DNA of 64,000 nucleotides. Source: Taenia hydatigena. Its lineage: Eukaryota > Platyhelminthes > Cestoda > Cyclophyllidea > Taeniidae. Below are positions 13,985 to 22,369 of this stretch, piece after piece. The stretch covers positions 18,140,519-18,204,518 of the forward strand of contig JADWOT020000006.1 in the NCBI GenBank assembly GCA_036345935.2, read 5' to 3'. The notes under the pieces were generated by a model that saw only the letters and a program-made list of their open reading frames with translations, made no database searches and was not told the DNA's origin. Numbering within the stretch: position 1 is the first letter of the stretch; the number at the start of each line of letters is the position of its first letter. Position numbers and translations under genes: made by a program.

Positions 13985-15110
13985 AGTCTGTGAAGTATTA
14001 AAGAAGGACTACTTTTAAATACAAGATGATATCACAAATGACAACTCAGGCAACCCCAAGGTGAACAGCATAGAACATAATTTGCAAAAACGCAAGAATC
14101 CATTATCAATCTAAATGGACCAATAAAACAATTCGCCCCCTGCAAAAACAAACATTTAAAGACTTGCTAATGATTAAACCCCAAATAAGTAGTTTTACAT
14201 TACCCTACAAAATTATTGCTCAAAAGATGTCCACTAAAAATAACGTAAAAAATCATAATTTTGAGTAGAGAAATGAAATCTAAAAAGACGATCTCGTTTT
14301 TCAATTCTTTTGAAATTGCGTATTGTGACACAGGCGTAGCAACATTAAAGTCAAATGATAGTCGGAAAACACCCAAACAAAAACGTAGGTAATAATTAAA
14401 GCCATTAAAATATTTTTGAAAAAAACTTAAAGCCTTTTGCAAAATGCGCAGAAGTTCTTTTTGCGATCAGTAAACCGCATTAGATCTGAGGGTCTAAATA
14501 AAAATTTAGAGCAGCCTTTCGCCTCCAATCTTTTAAAACATAAAAGAGTAGTTGTTCTGTAGTATTTTGTTTGTTTATACTACCGGTTTCGGTCAGTTAG
14601 ACAGAGGTGGCCATATTGCCCTAGCCTCGGAACGCTACAGTTTACTTTAACGTTTTGCTTAAGGCTTTTTATCATGGTCTTCGAGCAATATATGCAGCAT
14701 TTCGAAATTCCTCTAAAGACAAAAAGACAGCAATCAAGCAGAGCATGCACAATCGGCGGCAGAAATTATTGGAGCTGCTAGCATAGCCTAGAGGCCATCG
14801 CACTTAGCAAGAGGCAATGTGGCCAACAAAGTGGCTGTATTTGAAGCGGATGTGTTCATAGGCCTGGAGGTTAGCCTACGCGGCTAAGGCAATCTGGCCA
14901 CCTCTGCGACTCTTACCAAAACCGGCAGTCCAAGCAAACAAAGTATCACGAGTACACTAAAAATAATTTTATATTTCGAATGCAATAAGCATGGACCAGT
15001 AATCTGTGGTTTTATATGCCAAGTCAAAAATTTTAATATAATTGATGTTAGTCGATTAAGGTCACTTTGTAGCCTTGAAATCCCTGTTGCATTCGTTGTC
15101 AGATTTGGGC
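13985..15110. promoter_or_regulatory. Shared upstream region of divergent CTTNBP2NL and DARS2
   Basis: The 1.1 kb between the two divergent start codons must carry the 5' ends of both genes unless distant 5' exons exist. Its middle is occupied by an inverted-repeat element (annotated separately). Its flanks are AT-rich, with no recognisable TATA arrangement that I would defend. Acceptor-like sequences lie immediately before both start codons, so the true transcription starts may be further out or the mRNAs may be trans-spliced. Confidence 0.45.
14562..14945. mobile_element. Terminal-inverted-repeat element, probably a non-autonomous DNA transposon (MITE-like)
   Basis: The first about 65 bases (14562-14626) are the reverse complement of the last about 65 (14880-14945) at roughly 80 percent identity by eye. 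Both arms share TTTGTTTG, CCGGTTT and a longer AGAGGTGGCCA block followed by ATTGCC and TAGCC. The interior of about 250 bases has no long open frame, so no transposase is encoded. The size and structure suit a miniature inverted-repeat element. A clear target-site duplication is not visible, so the ends are approximate and the transposon class is unassigned. A related fragment occurs near 19940-19990, supporting a dispersed family. Confidence 0.7.
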
Positions 15111-18021
15111 ATGCTTGCCGTCGTAAATTGTGTCGTAAGGCGCACTGGGCGTGCTCTTACAGTTTCCGCTAAATTAAATCTTATCAAGAAGCTTTATTTG
15201 TCTTATACCTTAAACAATGCAGCCTTGAGGACTCATACGTGTGGTGAGTTAAGGCAATCGGATGTTGGAAAGGAGGTTGTCCTTTGCGGTTGGCTGTACA
15301 ATACGCGAGTTTCATCGTCGTTTCTATTAATAAAAGATGCCTATGGAATTACGCAGGTGATTTTGGAGCCTACGGTTTGTATGGTTCAGCAATACTGACT
15401 GGTTATTTAGCTCCGACTTGGATTACCCCCTTGTGATTCTGTTATCAGGATACACGGGGTTGTTCAGTCCAGGCCACTAGAAAACATAAATAAGGTGGCA
15501 TTTTGTATTCCTTGGTCACATATTTAGTCCATGCAAACAGGAATGATTGAGATCAAGGCGACTAAAGTTGAGACACTGAATAGGGCTTCTGAGTGCATTC
15601 CCTTTAAAATGAAGGACAAAACAAGGGTACATTAAGCATGTATTTTCCTATTTCCTTTAGATTCATGACCAGCTAGGCATGAAATATCGCTACCTTCAAC
15701 TGAGGCAGCCTGAATTTCAAAAACGCCTCCGATTTCGGTCAGAATTCTTACGCAAGATGCGCAACTACCTCTGCGAGGATAAAGGTATGCTGCAAATTGG
15801 TCCTTACGTGTTTAGGTTTTGTTGATGTTGAAACTCCATATTTGTTTAAACGTACACCTGGGGCATGTGGTTTACTTTCATTTTAGTGACGCCTTTTTAG
15901 GGTGCCCAAGAATTCATCGTACCATCGCAATTCCGAGGGCAATTTTATTCCCTCCCACAGAGTCCACAACAGTTCAAACAACTTTTGATGGTTGCTGGAA
16001 TCGATCGCTATATGCAAATTGCGCGATGTTTCCGCGATGAACTCGCACGCCCGGATAGGCAACCAGAATTCACACAAGTAGGAATGATCGAATCATTTTT
16101 TCATCTCTTAGCTTGATATCGAAGCATCTTTTATCAGTAAGGAGGATATTTATGATGTTGTGGAATCTGCCTTGGCTTATGCCTGGCCTGAAGTTTGTAA
16201 GTACAATGAGGTGACCGAAGAGCTGAAAACCCCTTTTCCGCGTATGTCTTATGAAGAAGCTATGGAAAGGTATGGAAGCGATAAACCCGATGTGCGTTTT
16301 GATATGGAGTTAGAAAATTTTCAGTGCAGAGGAAACGAGCAATTTGCATTTTTTGTTATCCCAGCTGGCTACGTAAGCTAAGCCTGTTTCTCTCCATCTA
16401 AGTTTGGGGTGCAGGAGACTGGGCTGATACTTTGTTATTATAGGCCATGGTGCTGTCGAAACCCTTCTTCTCGAAGCTGTTGTCTCTGGTGGTTGAGAAA
16501 AATGGCCTAGTACGTATTGTGTGTTTACACTTTCCAAAATGGTGCCTCATTCCCCAAGCATTGCATCTAAGCATTTCAGAGGTTTTAACTCAGTGGGTCG
16601 GATCGTAGCTTTGTTCATGCTAAAGGTCCGGACACACATTTTCACACGTAACTTGGACACTTTAGGGACTTATTTATTGATAGTCTGTGGAACTCTTGTC
16701 TTTTGCTTATCCCTAGAATCTTTCAGTCCTGTCGTATGATAAATTCAAGTCTGTTGACGAGGTTAAATCCCCAGACCTCCCCAACCTCAAGCCCGGCGAA
16801 GTTGCCATTATGGCCAACGGCACCGACCATTCTTGGGTAATTTGCATAAGGATGCTGTTTTCTACTCCATAGCTTAATAATTAATTCTCGCTTTTCTGTG
16901 TTCCGACAGCGAAAGGCTCTGGGGACAGCGCGAGTTCTAATTGCCAAGGAGTTGGACTATAAAGGTACGTCTTCCTTTTCACACATTATGGAGCATCTAG
17001 GTGTTCACATCTACAAGCCCGGATTCTTCTTTCGTTGGGTGGAAAACTTCCCCTTGTTCTCGAAGAACGAGTTGGGTAGGACTTCACTATGAAATCAGCA
17101 AACAGCGATCTCTCAAGATCCCATTGCTAAGATGATAGCTGCGTAGCTGCCAAAGCTTGATTTGAAACCACACACTTGTAGCTGAATTTAATGCAAGGAT
17201 GTAAGAACTCGTGAAACGCCAAAAAGAATCATTTACGCCCCACTAACTTACCTTAATTTGAATGAGAACCATCTTAGTAAGTTATCTACGACCTTAGGCG
17301 GCTTCGTGTCCGAACACCATCCATTCACGGCTCCTGTAGAATCGGAGGTCGATCTGCTATATACAGAACCGACAATGGTGAGCGGTAGCATTGAGACCTT
17401 CGGTGCCAAATACGTTGCATTCTCACCCCCGATAGACAGTCCCTCCCAATCTCTATCCGCTAACCTGACCCGTAGGTTCACGGACAACATTACGACCTCG
17501 TGTGCAACGGACAGGAAGTGGGTGGCGGATCCATGCGGATCCACCGGGCCGATATGCAGCGTTACGTACTGGAGAACATTCTCCACGAAGATGTGACCCC
17601 ACTCAGGCATCTTCTCGAGGCTCTCTCCTTTGGAGCTCCACCACATGGCGGGATCGCTCTAGGCAAGTTGTTCGCCTCCTGTCTGTTCACCGAGCGCGCA
17701 CCTCGACGAGCAAGCAATATCGATGGGTTCGAGTACTCATTCAGACTGTAGGGACTGTAACTGTAGACCCCCGCGAAGCATAAGCGCGCCGCGTCACTCC
17801 CCCCTGAGGTACATTATGGACGCCGTGAAAGAGCCGACCCCGTTTCGATTGCAGGTATGGACCGCCTGATATCCATTTTCACGAATGCGCAAACTGTCCG
17901 AGATGTCATTGCCTTCCCAAAGACGTCCGAGGGTCGCGACCTTCTTTCTGACTCACCGGACGCCGTGCCAAGCGCCGACTTGGACCGATACTTCATAAGG
18001 ATCCTCCGGGACGGAGAATAA
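15111..18021 (+). CDS. DARS2: Mitochondrial aspartyl-tRNA synthetase
   Basis: Fourteen exons in phase: 15111-15374, 15411-15494, 15528-15626, 15661-15784, 15816-15862, 15901-16077, 16112-16372, 16444-16509, 16717-16836, 16910-16964, 17001-17075, 17298-17377, 17476-17662 and 17855-18021, giving 601 residues (human DARS2 is about 645). The enzyme charges tRNA-Asp in mitochondria. An Arg-rich, acid-poor N-terminus suits an import signal. An OB-fold anticodon-binding region with RTHTCGELR follows. Class II motifs are visible: LPQSPQ (224-229), motif 2 RCFRDE (248-253) and motif 3 GGIALGMDRL (542-551). The bacterial-type HHPFTAP segment is also present. The start is the first ATG in frame after an upstream acceptor-like TTGTCAG. 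Two introns use GC donors and several are 31-38 nt. It lies head-to-head with CTTNBP2NL and tail-to-tail with the hnRNP gene. Confidence 0.95.
15375..15410 (+). other. 36-nt micro-intron, DARS2 intron 1
   Basis: Begins GTTTGT and ends TTTAG. Removing it joins the OB-fold exons (ILEPT to LRLGLPP) in phase 0; reading through meets a stop. It is one of a run of micro-introns (36, 33, 34, 31, 38 and 34 nt) in the first half of DARS2. Confidence 0.85.
15863..15900 (+). other. GC-AG micro-intron (38 nt), DARS2 intron 5
   Basis: The exon ends with the codon GGG and the intron begins GCATGT and ends TTTTTAG. Splicing here gives KRTPG followed by GAQEF, exactly the conserved KRTPGGA(K/R)EF segment. 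Neither nearby GT dinucleotide restores this frame. GC donors are a known minority class. Confidence 0.8.
16965..17000 (+). other. 36-nt in-frame, stop-free micro-intron, DARS2 intron 10
   Basis: Begins GTACGT and ends ATCTAG. Its length is a multiple of three and it contains no stop, so it can be read as 12 extra residues. Splicing it out gives [18 protein letters not shown], which aligns without gaps to the corresponding segment of vertebrate DARS2. The spliced form is therefore favoured. Confidence 0.8.
17663..17854 (+). other. GC-AG intron (192 nt), DARS2 intron 13
   Basis: Donor AG then GCAAGT, acceptor GATTGCAG. The join splits a Gly codon inside class II motif 3 and yields GGIALGMDRL, essential for ATP binding. 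The only nearby GT would break the frame. GCAAGT is the usual consensus for GC donors. Confidence 0.9.
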
Positions 18022-18147
18022 CCACTATCCCATAACGAAAACCCAACGAGCAATTCATGTACGCCACACCCAATTTTGTACTTAAAGCCGTGGAAACGCA
18101 AAAAAAGCATACTGTTGGAGTGCAGCAATTTATTATGATAAACAAAG

Positions 18148-18153
18148 AATAAA
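18148..18153 (+). terminator. Polyadenylation signal AATAAA for DARS2
   Basis: Canonical hexamer 127 bases after the DARS2 stop codon on the sense strand. Confidence 0.65.
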
Positions 18154-18253
18154 ATAACAAAAACATCTTAAGCTTGAGTACAGAGCATGATCACTGCTAA
18201 ACCTCACTACCGCCTAACTTCAGACGACCAGCAAATCACTGAGTTAGCAACCG

Positions 18254-18259
18254 TTTATT
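18254..18259 (-). terminator. Polyadenylation signal AATAAA for the hnRNP gene
   Basis: TTTATT on the plus strand, so AATAAA on the sense strand of the hnRNP gene, about 335 bases after its stop codon. Confidence 0.55.
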
Positions 18260-18594
18260 TTACGTCAAGGAAAATCGATGAACAACCAAACATGCAGTCA
18301 CATATAGCTGATAAAAATGTGGACTAAAAACTTAAGCGGCAAACACGGACCTTAAGATAGTGAGACAATAAGTGACAAGACGGGTTGGATAAACGGAAGG
18401 TGAATCCTGAAGCTGTACAAAGGATCTGTGTAGGTGGCTATGCATTCACGACGATTCAGGCTCATACTGCTGCAAAATGCCTGTGCTACACTTAAGCCTG
18501 CAACATCAAAGCCCTACAAAATTGAAAAGAACATTAACTACGCCTCACCTTCCGCTACGCTTAGCTACCGCCAGTTTAGTAGACCTACCCCTCA

Positions 18595-19509
18595 CTAACG
18601 ACGATTGTAGTTACCTCCATAAGGCTGGTTACGCTGGTATCCGCCACCTGGTGGACCCCTCATCGGCCCGCCACCGTAACTCTGACCGCCATAGTGGCCG
18701 AATCCATCTCCCATACCATTATTCCAACACCCACTTGGTGGATAGGGATCCCAATTATCGTGGTAACCACCTAGAAAAAGTCGCTCAGAATTACTGACCT
18801 TACCCATCGGACCTGGAGGGGGACCAGCGTAACCGTGGTGTAGGTACCCGCTATAACCGCCGGGAGGACCGTAGCCTCCATTACGATATCCACCGCCGTA
18901 GCCGTAATCCTGCCTATAGTCTGTCTTTCTCCTTATTGTGTTCATCTCCTCCCGACTGAGAGCCTTCCTAACATCGGACTGGCTGGACTTAATCGTATGC
19001 GGCTTATAGAGAATAGCTTTGTCGACAGGATCGTAGTCGTCGAAGGTGACGAAACCAAAACCTCGAGAGATGTTCGTATCCTTCGATGTGACAACCTCAC
19101 AGTCAACGATCTTCCCATACTTAGAAAAGTATTCGCGTAAATCCTCGGTCGTAACATCCCTCTTTAGTCCACCAACGTACAGTTTCTTGACCGTCATATG
19201 AGCCTCGGCGCAGGAAGAGTCCTCTCTGGGCATTGCCCTCTTAGCTTCGACTATCTTACCATCGATTTCGTGCGGACGATTCGCTTGGGCAGTATCAACC
19301 ATTTCAGGCTCCTTATAAGTTACAAAACCAAAACCACGGGACCGACCGGATTGTGAGTCCTTCATAACAACTACATCTACGATTTCACCCCACGCAGAAT
19401 AATACTCCTTTAAGTGATCTTCTGTCGTATTGTGGGTAAGACCGCCAATAAAAAGCTTCCTGTATTGCTCCGTCCTGCTATCATTATTCTCCGAGTATCG
19501 ATTATACAT
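18595..19509 (-). CDS. hnRNP A/B-type RNA-binding protein (two RRMs plus Gly-rich tail)
   Basis: Two coding exons, 18804-19509 and 18595-18770, give 293 residues once a 33-nt intron is removed (304 if it is retained). RRM1 spans about residues 18-90 with RNP2 KLFIGGL and RNP1 RGFGFVTY. RRM2 spans about 108-185 with KLYVGGL and RGFGFVTF. The C-terminal third is rich in Gly, Tyr and Pro, like the low-complexity tail of hnRNP A1/A2. Such proteins package pre-mRNA and regulate splicing and transport in the nucleus. The start is the first ATG of the frame (MYNRYSEN); six sense codons precede it in the open frame, with an in-frame stop overlapping an acceptor-like TTAG further up. An upstream 5' exon is therefore possible. 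I cannot say which A/B paralogue it is. Confidence 0.93.
   Translation of the reverse strand: MYNRYSENNDSRTEQYRKLFIGGLTHNTTEDHLKEYYSAWGEIVDVVVMKDSQSGRSRGFGFVTYKEPEMVDTAQANRPHEIDGKIVEAKRAMPREDSSCAEAHMTVKKLYVGGLKRDVTTEDLREYFSKYGKIVDCEVVTSKDTNISRGFGFVTFDDYDPVDKAILYKPHTIKSSQSDVRKALSREEMNTIRRKTDYRQDYGYGGGYRNGGYGPPGGYSGYLHHGYAGPPPGPMGKVSNSERLFLGGYHDNWDPYPPSGCWNNGMGDGFGHYGGQSYGGGPMRGPPGGGYQRNQPYGGNYNRR
18771..18803 (-). other. 33-nt in-frame, stop-free micro-intron in the hnRNP tail
   Basis: On the minus strand it starts GTAAGG and ends CTTTTTCTAG, with strong donor, pyrimidine tract and acceptor. If unspliced it would insert 11 residues (KVSNSERLFLG) into an otherwise Gly/Tyr/Pro-rich tail, which is out of character. 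Splicing joins GPMG to GYHDNWD. Confidence 0.75.
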
Positions 19510-19939
19510 CTTTTTGCATACGTCCAATGAGGAAGTCGATGGGTAACGGAAACCGAATTGCTAATCTACCAGTTTAAACAAACAGAAATTATACTGTTTT
19601 TACTCTTCGTAAATAAGTCTGCAAGCAAGCATAAACCTTATAATGATATTTTTTAGAACTAAGTTTTAGTTATGATGAGAGGTTTGGACAAATTGTAAGT
19701 ACTGTAGCAGAACCCCAACAAAAATACATGCTGAGTAAATGCGCAAAACCCTCCCTACCAATGAGCTGCTTAACTTGTTAGATGATTCTAATGTAGTTGA
19801 GTTCATCACGTACTTATTTTGGTGCCCTTGTCATCCTGGAGAAATTGTCCAGAAATGGAAACAAACCACATTCTAAGGTATATATGCGCAATTATCACGC
19901 AATCCAGCCGATTAAAACTCCGTTCCCCAGTGCAGGAAT

Positions 19940-19990
19940 ACAAAGGTGGCTATGCTGCCCTGGTCGCGTAGGCTGACCTCATGACCGTGA
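19940..19990. repeat. Diverged fragment of the 14.6-14.9 kb inverted-repeat element
   Basis: Resembles the reverse complement of the right arm of the 14562-14945 element over about 45 bases. Shared blocks are AGGTGGC, TGCC, CGCGTAGGCT and ACCTC, in the same order and spacing, roughly 75 percent identical by eye. No opposing arm is seen nearby, so this is a partial copy. Confidence 0.6.
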
Positions 19991-20003
19991 CAGCAGCTCA
20001 TTT

Positions 20004-20015
20004 CCCCCCCCCCCC
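20004..20015. repeat. C homopolymer (12 bases)
   Basis: An unbroken run of twelve C just after the inverted-repeat fragment. Length is likely polymorphic or uncertain in assembly. Confidence 0.8.
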
Positions 20016-22369
20016 TCCGTTGCATACACATACATTCTATCCTAAAATTTTGCCGTCACGAGTCTTCGGACGCCACGATGGCAGTTTTTGGAATCAGGAC
20101 GCATCCTTGCAAGCGTCAACGATGCCCACACCGCGGCCACCCCACCACGACCATCCACCACGCGTTTCTCACGAATTCCATCAACGGCACCTCAAACCAT
20201 GCCATTCGTATTTCGGATTCACTACATCCTTCCAATCTCAATGAACCCACTTAAACCTGTCAAGACAAAAATCCCGAAGTTCTAAGACAGAAAATTTTGG
20301 GAGAGCTCCAGTTGCAGACCGATACTGTACTAACAAAATGACGTTTATTCAGTAATTTTTCACACCTGATTACGTGATGTAAGAGAACAAAAATAAAAAG
20401 GCGAATTTTGGCCCAGAAAACTGTAAGACTAAAAATAACCGAACAATGCGCTCCTATTGAATTAACTTAGCGCGATTGTTGAGGAAAGCACACTGTCCTC
20501 GAGATGCGTATGAGATCTCCAGCAAAAAAAATCACCATGTTAAAGGGGAAGGCTAACGAAATTCAAATGGGATGCCTTTTGTACAGTACGAAACGAGAGA
20601 AGAGGAAGGAGAGAACATAAACCAGGGACCGATGACTATGTTAAAGATGGATTGGTTGAGCAGCTCTCGGAGACGTTCAACGGTTCGTAGAACCCGACGG
20701 ACGATTTGTTATCCCTAAAAATAGAGCACATGATTAACATATTAAATCCCGGCTCAAAGCCAGTTTCGCCTTCACAAAAAGCACAATCAGATGAATCGTT
20801 TCAATCTTAGCGAAGGGTAGAGTAAAAGAACGACGAGAAAGTATAGCGAGGCAACCAACAAACCGGATGTAACACCACTTCGGAAATGGAACCTCAACGG
20901 TTGGATTTAGACGTAGGCAGACATATAAAGGAACCCGACTCCTTCATTACACCTTTCCACCAAGAGATCCTTTCAAGAATGATCCTTCCCTGGAATCACC
21001 CTCATTACCGACGTCGCCAAGACGTCCATCAAAGCAGCCGGAGAAATGAAAGCAGCCGTGTTTGCATCGATTCATGTCACGCGACACATAGGTTGTGATA
21101 CCCTTGAAGAGACCATTACGAGAATGTAGAGAGGATGGAGAGGAGATGGTTGAGGCCAAATCATCCTCAATGACGGAGGGAGTGAATTCGCTTCTACTCA
21201 GCAATTGCGACTCCTGGATTCCTGTATCTCTGGACGACAGGAAGAGGGAGTAACTTTTGAAGGGTCGGAAGCGATCTTGAGCACCAACATCTGTGTGACT
21301 TCAGATATGGATAGTTTCTGGTCGAGCCTTAATTAACCTAAACCAAATGATATCAAACACAAACTTCCATATCCTACGCCCTGCCTGGAACCGAATAAAA
21401 CCTCTTTGATTACGCCCATCGTTCACCAAACACTTTCAGTATCCCGCAAATTGAAAACTCACGTGGCATTTCAACCCTAAGTCGGACATTTCACGATTGA
21501 CTTTATGATTATATTAAAGGGGGAAATAAAACAAACCAGTCACTGGCGAAGCATAAAAGTAGGACGTTTAGAAGCAAGCTCAGTTTGTTTCCAACTGAAC
21601 GCTGCAAATATGAATTAACAGTAGGTAATAGACACACTTTAATATTGAGTAAGATTTTAAGGTAAAGTTTCGTATAACTGGAAAGTTGCACTTCGATTCA
21701 GCATAGATTTCTTGTTTCAAGGCAGAAAAATGGTGTGTGAGTTTACCTATTTTATTTTCTATTCTATCCTCCAACTTAAAGGGTATAAGTCGGCTAATTT
21801 GGTTGGTAAGCCTCATTCACTACAATAATGCGATTGCGGAAACAAGTCCAACGATGAATAGGGACGAATGAATGCCCAAGTTGAAGGATGAATTCCGCAT
21901 TCGTGACTTTTGATTTAGAGCAAGTGTGGTTTGGCTAACGAAGCCGATTATAAAAATGGGAGTGAATAATGGCAGTCGATAATGGAATCGTCTGACAACC
22001 ACGAGCAAACAGGAGTGTAAAAAGCGGTCATTTCAATAATTTCAATGTGGGGCAAAATGAAAAGGGGAACATCTGCCGCAAGGAGTCTGAACAATAATGT
22101 CTCGATGGAGAGAAGGAACGCAGGAAGAATTTTAAAGTTGAGGAAATAAATTTTATAGGCAATTACATGCACATTGACTTGCATAAGATCATTTTTCATA
22201 CCTCGATTAATCATACACCTCAACTTACGCTGATTATAAGCCTCCTTACAACAGCACGCTCCATTACAGAAACTGAATGAATCGTAATATCAGCTTGCTG
22301 CATCAAACAATTATGAAATGTGAATAGGCGAAATAAGACTGCGCACTCTTTTCCAAGGGAATGAATGAT

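Larger units (their letters stand above)
18022..18594. other. Overlapping 3' untranslated regions of DARS2 and the hnRNP gene
   Basis: Only 573 bases separate the stop codons of these convergent genes. The stretch has no coding signal. It holds AATAAA for DARS2 on the plus strand and its reverse complement for the hnRNP gene about 100 bases further right. The hnRNP transcript would therefore end about 100 bases beyond the DARS2 end if both signals are used. Confidence 0.7.
19510..22369. other. Intergenic region between the hnRNP gene and CEP135
   Basis: Both flanking genes are on the minus strand. The region must contain the hnRNP promoter and the CEP135 3' untranslated region. Open frames are short (up to 91 codons) and without motifs. 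A fragment of the inverted-repeat family and a C homopolymer sit near 19.94-20.02 kb. A weak acceptor-like TTAG lies about 55 bases before the hnRNP ATG. Nothing else is recognised. Confidence 0.5.

Noticed and set aside
17500..17751. Read-through end of DARS2 without the last intron
   Set aside because: It would lose the motif 3 arginine, while GC-AG splicing to 17855 restores the conserved C-terminus exactly.
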